64,000 nt of DNA from Streptomyces musisoli (GTDB taxonomy: Bacteria; Actinomycetota; Actinomycetes; Streptomycetales; Streptomycetaceae), in NCBI RefSeq assembly GCF_016741855.1, contig NZ_JAERRH010000011.1, forward strand, positions 62,001-126,000, given 5' to 3'. This document shows, one piece after another, positions 50,211-58,547 of the stretch. The notes beneath the pieces are model-generated. The model had not been told where the DNA came from and did no database searches. It was given only the letters and a program-made list of their open reading frames with translations. Numbering within the stretch: position 1 is the first letter of the stretch; every line of letters begins with the position of its first letter. The position numbers and the translations under genes were made by a program.

Positions 50211-51554
50211 TCACCAGGTCACCGGCAGGGTTCTCGGGCCGCGGATCAGGCCTCGGCGTTGAAATTCGACCTCCCTCGGAGGTACGGCCAGCCGGATGCC
50301 GGGGAAGCGGGTCAGGACGGAGCTGATCATGATCTCCGCCTCCATGCGGGCCATGACGGCGGCCAGGCAGTGGTGTGGGCCGTGACCGAACGCCACGGGG
50401 GAAGCGCCCTCCCGGTCGAAGTCCAGGGCGTCGGGGGCGGGGAACACCCCGGGGTCGCGGTTGGCGGCGAGATAGGCGTTGTAGACCACGTCACCGGCGC
50501 GAATCAACCGGCCACGGACCTGCACGTCCTCGGTGGCGATCCGGGGAATGCCGACGCCGTTGCGGTGCGGGACGTAGCGGAACAGCTCCTCCACGGCACT
50601 CGGCAGCAGTTCCGGATCACGGCGCAGCCGGTCCAGTTGCCCGGGGTGGGTGAGCAGCGCGTACATCATCGAACCGCTGTTGTTGCGGACCGCGTGGCCT
50701 CCGCTGACCTGTACGGCGATGGCGAGGGAGATCGCCTCGTCCTCGGTGATCTCGCCCGTCGCCGCGGCCTGCGCCAGCACTCCGGCCAGGTCGTCCCGCG
50801 GTTCCGCACGGCGGGTCCGGAGCAGCTCGGTGATCCCGGCGCGAGTGGCCCGCGCGGCCTCCCGGGCGCGTTCCCCCGACTCGGCGCCCGCGGACAGCAG
50901 GGCCTCGCCCGTCGCGGCCCACCGGTGCCAGTCCTTCTCCGGCACGCCCAGGAAGTCGCGGATCACGGCGATCGGGAAGGGACCGTGCAGGTGTTCCATG
51001 AGGTCGGCCGGGGCGCCGGCGCGTGCCATCCCGTCCAGCAGCTCGGCGGCCCTGCGCTCCGCCGACGGGCGCAGCCGCCGCATGCTTTCGCCGGTGAACG
51101 CGCGGGCGACGACCCTGCGCAGCAGCGTGTGCCGGGGCGGGTCGATGTACTGCAGACCGGCGGTCTGCGAGGCCACCGGCACCGGGCGCATGGCGGTGAC
51201 GTCGCGGCCGACGACCTGGGCCCGGGAGAAGCGCGGATCGGAGGTGACGAAGCGGACGTCGTCGTACCGCGTGACCAGCCAGGCCCAGCCCTGCCCGTGC
51301 GGCAGCCTGATCCGGGCCACCGGCTCCTCGCTCAACAGCTCGTCGAGGAACGGATCGGGGTCGAGCGCGGGCAGGTCGTCGACGGGCCAGAACCTCACCG
51401 GCGGTGCGGGCGGCCCGGGGGCCCGGCCCGGGGTGGGCGGCCCGAGCGTCCGGTCCGGGATGGGCGGCCCGAGCGTCCGGCCCGGGGCGGGCGGCCCGAA
51501 CGTCCGGCCCGGTGTGGCCGGGTCCGCCGGGGGCGGGGCGGAGTCTAGGGGCAT
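50211..51554 (-). CDS. Cytochrome P450, CYP158-like
   Basis: 447 residues. The heme loop is FGHGPHHCLA and the ExxR helix is in AVEELFRYVPHRN. The I-helix reads SGGHAVRNNSG, lacking the usual acid-Thr oxygen-activation pair. This feature, plus GWAWLVTRYDDVR and the C-terminal LIRGPRTLPVTW, is what I remember of the CYP158 family, which couples flaviolin or related phenols. No type III polyketide synthase adjoins it. The N-terminus has four RTLGPP-like repeats. ATG 51554 with GGGAG eight bases upstream. Confidence 0.88.
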   Translation of the reverse strand: MPLDSAPPPADPATPGRTFGPPAPGRTLGPPIPDRTLGPPTPGRAPGPPAPPVRFWPVDDLPALDPDPFLDELLSEEPVARIRLPHGQGWAWLVTRYDDVRFVTSDPRFSRAQVVGRDVTAMRPVPVASQTAGLQYIDPPRHTLLRRVVARAFTGESMRRLRPSAERRAAELLDGMARAGAPADLMEHLHGPFPIAVIRDFLGVPEKDWHRWAATGEALLSAGAESGERAREAARATRAGITELLRTRRAEPRDDLAGVLAQAAATGEITEDEAISLAIAVQVSGGHAVRNNSGSMMYALLTHPGQLDRLRRDPELLPSAVEELFRYVPHRNGVGIPRIATEDVQVRGRLIRAGDVVYNAYLAANRDPGVFPAPDALDFDREGASPVAFGHGPHHCLAAVMARMEAEIMISSVLTRFPGIRLAVPPREVEFQRRGLIRGPRTLPVTW

Positions 51555-52033
51555 CGGGCACACTCCCTGCTGCATCACCGGGCGGCGGTGGCAGCACCGC
51601 CCTGTGAAGGAGTCTGCCGCGCACCGACCTCGGCCGCCGATTCGTGCTGCGGCATCCGAGTACGGCTCCGGGTACGGCGTCCGAGTACGACTCCCGTGCG
51701 ACGGATCCAGGTGCCCGCTCCCGGGTGCGGCTCCCGCGTGCCGGCTCCGGGCGCAGCAGCCGAGTACGACTCCCGCAGCACGGATCCAGGTGCCCGCTCC
51801 CGAGTACGGCTCCCGCATGCCGGCTCCACGCGCAACAGCCGAGGACGACTCCCGCATCAAGGATCCAGGTGCCGGATCCCGGGTGCGGCTCCCGCGTGCC
51901 GGCTCCGGGCGCGGCGGCCAGGTGCGGCTCCCGTGCCCAGCGTCCGCGGCTCCCGGGCGCGGCGTCCATGCCTCCGAGTGCGGCTTCTCCGCGGGCCGCT
52001 CCTCGGGGCCGGGGCGGGTCCGGATACGGCGTC
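51555..52033. repeat. Spacer with 79-bp direct repeat array
   Basis: No gene. GGATCCAGGTGCC recurs at 51703, 51782 and 51861 with an exact 79-base period; between them GAGTACGACTCCCGC and GTGCCGGCTCCGGGCGC blocks repeat, with degenerate ends from about 51655 to 51940. Frames through it are open on both strands because the repeats lack stops. Confidence 0.88.
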
Positions 52034-52065
52034 GGGCCCCCGTCCTGTGTTCAGGACGGGGGCCC
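52034..52065 (-). terminator. Terminator hairpin after cdsA
   Basis: Perfect 14-bp stem GGGCCCCCGTCCTG (52034-52047) and complement (52052-52065) with TGTT loop, 122 bases past the cdsA stop and ahead of the P450 repeat spacer. Confidence 0.8.
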
Positions 52066-52186
52066 GTAAGCCTTGCGGCGAGCAGTTCACTCGGAGTCGA
52101 CGGCACTCCTGTTCCGCTACCGCGGGCCGCTGCCCGGTGAGGTCACCGCGGTCCGGCAGCCTCAGCGGCCGGAACCCGGCCCGGCG

Positions 52187-53320
52187 TCAGCTGCTGCCGA
52201 CGAACACGACCATCAGCAGCCAGACCACCGGTGCCGTGGGCAGGAGCGAGTCCAGGCGGTCCATGATTCCGCCGTGGCCGGGGAGCAAGGTGCCCATGTC
52301 CTTGATGCCCAGGTCCCGCTTGATCATGGATTCGCCGAGGTCACCCAGCGTGGCGCTGGCCGCGACCGCGAGGCCGAGCAGCAGGCCCTGCCACCAGGAG
52401 CCGTCGTCGATCAGGTACTGCATGCACAGCGCGCCCGCGACCATCGCGAACAGCACCGCGCCCAGCAGGCCCTCGCGGGTCTTGCCGGGGCTGATGCGCG
52501 GGGCGAGCTTGTGCTTGCCGAAGCGCCAGCCGACCGCGTAGGCGCCGGTGTCGCTGACGACCGTCAGCAGCAGGAAGGTCAGCACCCGCCAGGGGCCGTC
52601 GTCGGCGGTGAGCAGCAGCGCGACGAACGTCGCCAGGAAGGGTACGTAGAACGCGGCGAACACGCCGGCCGTGACGTCCTTCAGGTAGCCCTCCGGTGCT
52701 TCCGTCATGCGCCAGACCAGGACGGCGAGGGCGGTGAGGGCCATGGCGATCCACGCGCCCTCGGCGCCGCGTACATAGCCGGCGACGACCATGGCCGCAC
52801 CGCCGACCGCGAGCGGCACGAGCGGTGCCTTGATGCCCTTGCGCTCCTGGAGCCTGCTGGTCAGCTCCCACAGCCCGACGACGACGGCGATCGCTATGAC
52901 GCCGACGAACACGGCCTTGACGATGAACAGGGACGCGACGATCAGCACACCGAGCCCGACCCCGACCCCTATGGCCGCGCTCAGGTCACGGCCCGCGCTC
53001 TTCTTCTGCGGCGCCGGCGGCGTCTGCGGGACGTCGGACATGGGCTCCGGGTTCTGGGTCTCGGCCGGGAGTTCCCGGGCCTGGAACGTCTCGTCTCGGA
53101 ACAAGGGGCCACTCAGCCGGGCGGCCCCCCGGTCGTCGTCCTGGTCTCCGCCGTACGCGGGTGCGCCGGGCGCGATGGGCATGGGGCGAGTCTGCTGCGC
53201 CTCAGGCGCATCGTACGCGGGACCCGCCGGGGCAGCCCCCTGGACAGGCCCACCAGCGGTGGGCCCCCAGTACGCGGCCTGCCCCACCGATGGCGGCGCC
53301 CCCCAGGAAGAGTCGCTCAT
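52187..53320 (-). CDS. cdsA: Phosphatidate cytidylyltransferase
   Basis: 377 residues. A Pro/Ala/Gln-rich cytoplasmic N-terminus of about 115 residues precedes eight or so membrane helices and the CDP-alcohol signature ATLGDLGESMIKRD to LPGHGGIMDRLDS. Makes CDP-diacylglycerol from phosphatidate and CTP for all phospholipids. The ATG overlaps the frr stop (TGATG). The long N-terminus is usual in actinobacteria. Confidence 0.95.
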   Translation of the reverse strand: MSDSSWGAPPSVGQAAYWGPTAGGPVQGAAPAGPAYDAPEAQQTRPMPIAPGAPAYGGDQDDDRGAARLSGPLFRDETFQARELPAETQNPEPMSDVPQTPPAPQKKSAGRDLSAAIGVGVGLGVLIVASLFIVKAVFVGVIAIAVVVGLWELTSRLQERKGIKAPLVPLAVGGAAMVVAGYVRGAEGAWIAMALTALAVLVWRMTEAPEGYLKDVTAGVFAAFYVPFLATFVALLLTADDGPWRVLTFLLLTVVSDTGAYAVGWRFGKHKLAPRISPGKTREGLLGAVLFAMVAGALCMQYLIDDGSWWQGLLLGLAVAASATLGDLGESMIKRDLGIKDMGTLLPGHGGIMDRLDSLLPTAPVVWLLMVVFVGSS

Positions 53321-53877
53321 CAGACTTCGAGCAGCTCCGCTTCCTTGTGCTTGAGGAGCTCATCCACCTGGGCGACGTACTTCGCCGTCAGGTCGTCCAG
53401 CTCCTTCTCCGCACGGCGGCCCTCGTCCTCGCCGGTCTCGCCATCCTTGATCATCTTGTCGATGGCGTCCTTGGCCTTGCGCCGCACCGAGCGGATGGAG
53501 ACCTTGGCGTCCTCACCCTTGCCCTTGGCGACCTTGATGTACTCGCGGCGGCGCTCCTCGGTCAGCTCGGGGAACACCACACGGATGATGTTGCCGTCGT
53601 TGCTGGGGTTGACGCCCAGGTCGGAGTCGCGGATCGCCTGCTCGATGTTGCGCAGCGCGCTCTTGTCGAACGGGGTCACGACCGCCATGCGCGGCTCCGG
53701 CACGGAGAACGAGGCCAGCTGGTTGATCGGCGTCGGGGCACCGTAGTAGTCGGCCACGATCTTGTTGAACATCGCCGGGTGCGCACGGCCGGTGCGGATC
53801 GCGGCGAAGTCCTCCTTGGCGACCACGACGGCCTTCTCCATCTTCTCCTCGGCCTCGAGGAGGGTCTCTTCGATCAC
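53320..53877 (-). CDS. frr: Ribosome recycling factor
   Basis: 185 residues, the family's normal length. Begins IEETLLEAEEKMEKAV, with FAAIRTGRAHP and IRDSDLGVNPSNDG in the expected places. Splits post-termination ribosomes with EF-G. The second of two consecutive GTG codons (53877) is used, with GGAG six bases upstream. The frame is open further up but reads Pro/Glu noise. Confidence 0.96.
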   Translation of the reverse strand: MIEETLLEAEEKMEKAVVVAKEDFAAIRTGRAHPAMFNKIVADYYGAPTPINQLASFSVPEPRMAVVTPFDKSALRNIEQAIRDSDLGVNPSNDGNIIRVVFPELTEERRREYIKVAKGKGEDAKVSIRSVRRKAKDAIDKMIKDGETGEDEGRRAEKELDDLTAKYVAQVDELLKHKEAELLEV

Positions 53878-54062
53878 CACTTGCTCCTGCGTGTCTTGAG
53901 TAAGGCCCGGCTGCGGTTCCTCTGTCGGGGCGGCGGCCGGCTGCGTCGCGTCTTCTTCCTGCACGGTTCCCGACCGGCAGGACATTGTCCATCCCCCGGC
54001 CAGGGCGCGTCCCGTCCGTCCCTCGGACAGGTGGCGTACCCCGGGCTACGGGGACATACCGG

Positions 54063-54821
54063 TCAGTCCCGGCTGCCCTGGTCACCCACCAGCGTGCCGA
54101 TCTTCTCACCCTTGACGGCGCGGGCGATATTGCCCTCCGCGAGGAGCTCGAAGACGAGGATCGGGAGCTTGTTGTCACGGCACAGCGTGATGGCGGTGGC
54201 GTCGGCGACCTTGAGGTCACGGGTGATGACCTCGCCGTAGCCGAGCGCGTCGAACTTGACGGCGTCGGGGTTGGTCTTGGGGTCGGAGTCGTAGACCCCG
54301 TCCACGCCGTTCTTGCCCATGAGCAGCGCCTCGGCGTCGATCTCCAGGGCGCGCTGGGCCGCGGTGGTGTCGGTGGAGAAGTAGGGCATGCCCATTCCGG
54401 CGCCGAAGATGACCACGCGGCCCTTCTCCAGGTGGCGCACGGCGCGCAGCGGGATGTACGGCTCGGCGACCTGGCCCATGGTGATGGCGGTCTGCACGCG
54501 GGACTGGATGCCTTCCTTCTCCAGGAAGTCCTGGAGGGCGAGGCAGTTCATCACGGTGCCGAGCATGCCCATGTAGTCGGAGCGGGCGCGGTCCATGCCG
54601 CGCTGCTGGAGTTCGGCGCCGCGGAAGAAGTTGCCGCCGCCGATGACGACCGCGATCTCGGCCCCGTCGCGCACCACGGCCGCGATCTCGCGGGCCATCT
54701 TGTGCACCACATCCGGGTCGACGCCCAGGCCCCCGCCACCGGAGAAGGCCTCTCCGGACAGCTTCAGCAGAAACCGGCCGCGCACTTTGCCGTCGTCGCT
54801 CTTCTGGGCCTTGGTGGTCAT
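54063..54821 (-). CDS. pyrH: UMP kinase
   Basis: 252 residues. Amino-acid kinase fold with LLKLSGEAFSGG, VIGGGNFFRG, and TDTTAAQRALEI. Phosphorylates UMP to UDP in pyrimidine synthesis. ATG 54821 preferred over 54866, which lies in the terminator-proximal leader. Conserved order tsf-pyrH-frr. Confidence 0.96.
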   Translation of the reverse strand: MTTKAQKSDDGKVRGRFLLKLSGEAFSGGGGLGVDPDVVHKMAREIAAVVRDGAEIAVVIGGGNFFRGAELQQRGMDRARSDYMGMLGTVMNCLALQDFLEKEGIQSRVQTAITMGQVAEPYIPLRAVRHLEKGRVVIFGAGMGMPYFSTDTTAAQRALEIDAEALLMGKNGVDGVYDSDPKTNPDAVKFDALGYGEVITRDLKVADATAITLCRDNKLPILVFELLAEGNIARAVKGEKIGTLVGDQGSRD

Positions 54822-54859
54822 GGGGATCCCGCCTCTTTCATGTGTTGCACATACGAAGA

Positions 54860-54909
54860 AGGCCATTGCCGATGGGGTCGCTTTTCGCTCCCATGCGCGG
54901 CAATGGCCT
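54860..54909 (-). terminator. Long hairpin between tsf and pyrH
   Basis: AGGCCATTGCCG (54860-54871) pairs perfectly with CGGCAATGGCCT (54898-54909), and an inner ATGGG/CCCAT stem closes on a TTTT-containing loop. Terminator or attenuator after tsf, reducing readthrough to pyrH. Confidence 0.85.
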
Positions 54910-55036
54910 CCTCGTCAGATCTGCTGCCGTCCGCTCCACGCCGGGGTGCGGCGGTGTGCGCGGGCGACTGCGGTCGACCCTACCGGGAATTCCTCGGGGG
55001 TTTTCCCGTGGGTCACGCGTCGATCGCGGTACGGAC

Positions 55037-55873
55037 TCAGATGCCGACCTTGATGCGCGAGAAGCGCTTCAGGGTGACACCGGCCTCGTCCAGAACCTTC
55101 TGGACCGACTTCTTGTTGTCGAGCGCGTACGGCTGGCCGAGCAGCGTGGCGTCCTTGAAGAAGCCGTTGACACGACCCTCGACGATCTTGGCGATCGCGG
55201 CCTCGGGCTTGCCCTCGGCGCGGGTGGTCTCCTCGGCGATGCGACGCTCGGACTCGACGACCTCGGCCGGGACCTCGTCCTGGGAGAGGTACTTCGGCGC
55301 GAAGGCGGCGATGTGCTGGGCGATGCCCTTGGCGACCTCGGCGTTCGGCTTGTCCAGCTCGACCAGGACACCGATCTGCGGGGGCAGGTCGGGCATGGTG
55401 CGGTGCATGTAGGCGAGCACGAAGCCGTCGGAGAACTGCGCGAAGCGGTCCAGGACGATCTTCTCACCGAGGTTGGCGTTGGCCTCGTCCACGAACGCCT
55501 GGACGGTCTTGCCGGCCTCGATCTCGGAAGCGAGCAGGGCCTGGATGTCGGCCGGGTTCGTCTTGGCGACGTGCTCGGCGATGGTGTTGGCCACGGCCTG
55601 GAACTTCTCGCCCTTGGCGACGAAGTCCGTCTCGCACTTCAGCTCGACCAGAACACCGGAGGAGTTGTCGTCGGCGATGATGGAGACCACGGCGCCGTTC
55701 TCGGCGGAGCGGCCCTCACGCTTGGCGACGCCCTTCTGGCCCTTGATGCGCAGCGCCTCGACGGCCTTCTCGACGTTGCCCTCGGCCTCGTCCAGCGCCT
55801 TCTTGCAGTCCATCATGCCGGCGCCGGTCAGCTCACGGAGCTTCTTGACGTCGGCGGCGGTGTAGTTCGCCAT
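55037..55873 (-). CDS. tsf: Elongation factor Ts
   Basis: 278 residues. N-terminal UBA-like region with the signature LRELTGAGMMDCKKALDEA, and core ELKCETDFVAK. Nucleotide exchange factor for EF-Tu. ATG 55873; the Shine-Dalgarno is weak. Follows rpsB after a hairpin-containing 187-base gap. Confidence 0.97.
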   Translation of the reverse strand: MANYTAADVKKLRELTGAGMMDCKKALDEAEGNVEKAVEALRIKGQKGVAKREGRSAENGAVVSIIADDNSSGVLVELKCETDFVAKGEKFQAVANTIAEHVAKTNPADIQALLASEIEAGKTVQAFVDEANANLGEKIVLDRFAQFSDGFVLAYMHRTMPDLPPQIGVLVELDKPNAEVAKGIAQHIAAFAPKYLSQDEVPAEVVESERRIAEETTRAEGKPEAAIAKIVEGRVNGFFKDATLLGQPYALDNKKSVQKVLDEAGVTLKRFSRIKVGI

Positions 55874-55983
55874 GAGTCTGTGAGTCTTTCTCGAAGTCTG
55901 GAAGATCTTCTAGGTCCGCACGGTGTGCGTTCCACCTGGAGTAGCGCGGTTCGCGTACGTCGTGCCGACCTACGGGTGAACAG

Positions 55984-56037
55984 CGGGGGCGGACTTCACC
56001 GCGCCGGAGGCGCCGTGAGGTGCAGTGCCGCCCCCGC
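55984..56037 (-). terminator. Hairpin in the rpsB-tsf gap
   Basis: GCGGGGGCGG (55984-55993) pairs with CCGCCCCCGC (56028-56037); an inner GCGCC-GGA-GGCGC hairpin sits at 56001-56013. Probably an attenuator or RNA-processing signal setting the S2 to EF-Ts ratio. Confidence 0.6.
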
Positions 56038-56060
56038 CGTCGAACGCTGACGGACCGGTG

Positions 56061-56978
56061 TCAGGCCTGCTCGCCCTCGGCGGCCTTCTCGCCCTCGGCC
56101 GGAGCGGCCTCGGCAGCCGGAGCAGCCTCGGCGGCCGGAGCGGCGTCGGCGGCCGGAGCAGCCTCGGCGGCCGGAGCAGCCTCGGCGGCCGGAGCCTCGT
56201 CCTTCTTCTCACCCTCGAGCAGGTCGCGCTCCCACTCGGCGAGCGGCTCGCCCGCGGCCTTCTCGCCCTTGTCACCGGTGGCGACGCGCGAGCGGGAGAT
56301 GAGGCCCTCGGCGACGGCGTCGGCGATCACGCGGGTGAGCAGGGTGACGGAGCGGATCGCGTCGTCGTTGCCCGGGATCTTGTAGTCGACCTCGTCGGGG
56401 TCGCAGTTGGTGTCGAGGATGGCGACGACCGGGATGTTGAGCTTCCGGGCCTCGCCGACCGCGATGTGCTCCTTCTTGGTGTCCACGATCCAGACGGCGC
56501 TGGGCACCTTCTGCATCTCGCGGATACCACCGAGGGTCTTCTCCAGCTTGGCCTTCTCGCGCGAGAGCACGAGAAGCTCCTTCTTGGTCAGACCGGACGC
56601 GGCGACGTCCTCGAAGTCGATCTGCTCGAGCTCCTTGAGGCGCTGCAGACGCTTGTAGACGGTCGAGAAGTTGGTGAGCATGCCGCCCAGCCAGCGCTGG
56701 TTGACGTAGGGCATGCCGACGCGGGTGGCCTGCTCGGCGATGGCCTCCTGCGCCTGCTTCTTCGTGCCGACGAACATGACCGTGCCGCCGTGGGCGACGG
56801 TCTCCTTGACGAACTCGTAGGCGCGGTCGATGTACGACAGCGACTGGAGCAGGTCGATGATGTAGATGCCGTTACGCTCGGTGAAGATGAAGCGCTTCAT
56901 CTTCGGGTTCCAGCGACGGGTCTGGTGACCGAAGTGGACGCCGCTCTCCAGCAGCTCCCGCATCGTGACGACGGCCAT
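56061..56978 (-). CDS. rpsB: 30S ribosomal protein S2
   Basis: 305 residues. The S2 core is standard (MRELLESGVHFGHQTRRWNPK, RWLGGMLTNF, KIPGNDDAIRSV). The C-terminal 45 residues are an Ala/Pro/Glu tail made of repeated PAAEAA units, longer than in non-actinobacterial S2. ATG 56978 with AAGGAG eight bases upstream; the frame upstream is open but noise. Confidence 0.97.
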   Translation of the reverse strand: MAVVTMRELLESGVHFGHQTRRWNPKMKRFIFTERNGIYIIDLLQSLSYIDRAYEFVKETVAHGGTVMFVGTKKQAQEAIAEQATRVGMPYVNQRWLGGMLTNFSTVYKRLQRLKELEQIDFEDVAASGLTKKELLVLSREKAKLEKTLGGIREMQKVPSAVWIVDTKKEHIAVGEARKLNIPVVAILDTNCDPDEVDYKIPGNDDAIRSVTLLTRVIADAVAEGLISRSRVATGDKGEKAAGEPLAEWERDLLEGEKKDEAPAAEAAPAAEAAPAADAAPAAEAAPAAEAAPAEGEKAAEGEQA

Positions 56979-57173
56979 GGCCGTATCTCCTTGGTGTTCT
57001 CGGTTGTGCCGCGTCCGCCGGACGGCGGTCGCGCCTGACGCCCGCGATGCGCCGTGCCGCGAAGGACCGAGAGGCGCTTGGTACGAACCGTTGCCGGCTG
57101 CCGTACCGGGGCGTGCGAAGTCGACCCGGTGACCCGGATCGCCAGAAGAAGTGTACGGGACCGGCGAGGCAGC

Positions 57174-57210
57174 GGGTGACGGCACTGTCCACAACCGGCG
57201 AGTAGTCCAC
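57174..57210 (+). promoter_or_regulatory. 37-bp conserved element, copy A (upstream of the M23 gene)
   Basis: Starts GGGTGACGG, then five variable bases, then TCCACAACCGGCGAGTAGTC and CAC. A second copy, 32 of 37 identical, lies on the minus strand at 63304-63340. Copy A ends 41 bases before the ATG of the M23-like gene and points toward it. Contains CTGTCCACA (57185-57193) and TAGTCCACA (57203-57211), each one mismatch from the DnaA box. Confidence 0.8.
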
Positions 57211-57251
57211 AGGCCGCCGCCCTGATCGGCGGGGTGCGGGACGGTTCTCCC

Positions 57252-57821
57252 ATGCGACGGGTGATGCGACGTACGGCTTTGTGGACGGCCTTGCCGCTGG
57301 GCTGGGCGGTGATCGCGCTCATGCCCCTGGCCTGGGCCGGCCCCCCGCCTCCGGCACCGCCGGCGCCCCCACCGCCCCGGGCCCCGGCCATCGGCCGCGC
57401 CTGGCCGGTCGGCGTCCGCCCGCCCGTCCTGCGGGGCTGGGAGCCGCCGACCACGGTCTACGGGGCGGGGCACCGGGGAGTGGATCTCGGCGCGCCGGCC
57501 GGAGCACCGGTGCGGGCGGTGGCCGCCGGCCGGGTGTTCTTCGCCGGGCGGGTGGCCGGGCGGGGCGTGGTGTCGGTGGCCCTGGCGGGCACGGATCTGC
57601 GCGTGACGTACGAGCCGGTACGCCCTTCGGTGGAGAAGGGGGACCGCGTGGCCGCGGGCGAGGTGGTGGGGGCGGTGGAGCCGGGCGGGGCCCACTGCGG
57701 GACGGCGACGTGCGTCCACTGGGGCCTGTTACGCGGTCAGACCTATCTGGACCCGCTGTCCCTGCTGCCACCGTGGCTGCTGAACAGCGGGCCGTCGAGG
57801 CTGCTGCCGGTCATGCCGTAG
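57252..57821 (+). CDS. M23-like (LytM) peptidase-family secreted protein, possibly inactive
   Basis: 189 residues. An N-terminal membrane or signal segment (LPLGWAVIALMPLAWA), a proline-rich linker, then the LytM beta-sandwich: GHRGVDLGAPAGAPVRA carries the zinc His and Asp, and CVHWGLLRG carries the last zinc His. The catalytic first His of HxH is Cys here, so hydrolase activity is doubtful. Start ATG 57252 or GTG 57234. Divergent from rpsB. Confidence 0.82.
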   Translation: MRRVMRRTALWTALPLGWAVIALMPLAWAGPPPPAPPAPPPPRAPAIGRAWPVGVRPPVLRGWEPPTTVYGAGHRGVDLGAPAGAPVRAVAAGRVFFAGRVAGRGVVSVALAGTDLRVTYEPVRPSVEKGDRVAAGEVVGAVEPGGAHCGTATCVHWGLLRGQTYLDPLSLLPPWLLNSGPSRLLPVMP

Positions 57822-57925
57822 CCGTGGGGCGCCGAGACTGCTGCCGGTCATGCCCCAGCCATGGGGCGCCGGGGCTGGTCGCGCGGTTTCCTTCACCCCT
57901 TCGGGGCACTGCCGCGGCCTGCCGG

Positions 57926-58516
57926 TCAGCCCTTCACACCCCGCAGAGCCATGGCCACGGCCGCGTCGGTGATGTCCACGGGGTCCTCGGCCGCCCCCAG
58001 CTCGATCCGCCGGACCGCCGCGTCCACGATGCCCTGGAGGAGCATCGCCGCGAGCCGGGGCTCCCCGTGCCCCAGCTCCCCCAACGCCTCGACGATCATC
58101 GCGACGAGCCCCCCGTGGGCCGCGCGGATCTTCTCGCGGGCGCCGGCGTCCAGCTCGCTCGCGGAGATGGCCACGACCGCCCGGTGCCGCCGGTCCCCGA
58201 CCAGCGCCAGCTGCTGCCGCACATACGCCTCGATCTTGCCCTCGGCCGAGTCGGCACGCTCCATCGCCGCCTCGACCTCCGCCGCCCACAGCGGGAAGTC
58301 GACCTCACACAGCTCCTCGACCACGGCAGCCCGCGACCGGAAGTACTCGTACACGGACGACCGCGCCAGTCCCGTCCGCTCGGCCAGCGCGGGGAAGGTC
58401 AGCGCTTCCGTCCCACCCTCGGACAGCAGGGACCGAGCCGCGTCCAGCAGGGCGGCTCGCTGCATCGACCGGTGTTCGGCCACGGAGGCCGCTCGAATCC
58501 TTGGCACGTCGACCAC
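57926..58516 (-). CDS. TetR-family transcriptional regulator
   Basis: 196 residues. HTH at residues about 25-65 (ALTFPALAERTGLARSSVYEYF) and a helical ligand domain with SELDAGAREKIRAAHGG. Target unknown. GTG 58516 or 58513 are the candidate starts. Downstream of whiG on the same strand with a 31-base gap, so possibly cotranscribed. Confidence 0.9.
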   Translation of the reverse strand: MVDVPRIRAASVAEHRSMQRAALLDAARSLLSEGGTEALTFPALAERTGLARSSVYEYFRSRAAVVEELCEVDFPLWAAEVEAAMERADSAEGKIEAYVRQQLALVGDRRHRAVVAISASELDAGAREKIRAAHGGLVAMIVEALGELGHGEPRLAAMLLQGIVDAAVRRIELGAAEDPVDITDAAVAMALRGVKG

Positions 58517-58547
58517 TTTACGGACACGCCATCCCGAAAGGGAGCAC

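Noticed and set aside
52106..52106. Longer P450 start giving 631 residues
   Set aside because: The added 184 residues translate the 79-bp repeat spacer; ATG 51554 has a proper ribosome site and P450 length.
57185..57211. Chromosomal origin (cluster of DnaA boxes)
   Set aside because: Only two imperfect boxes here and one at 63320; no dnaA-dnaN genes and far fewer boxes than a Streptomyces oriC.
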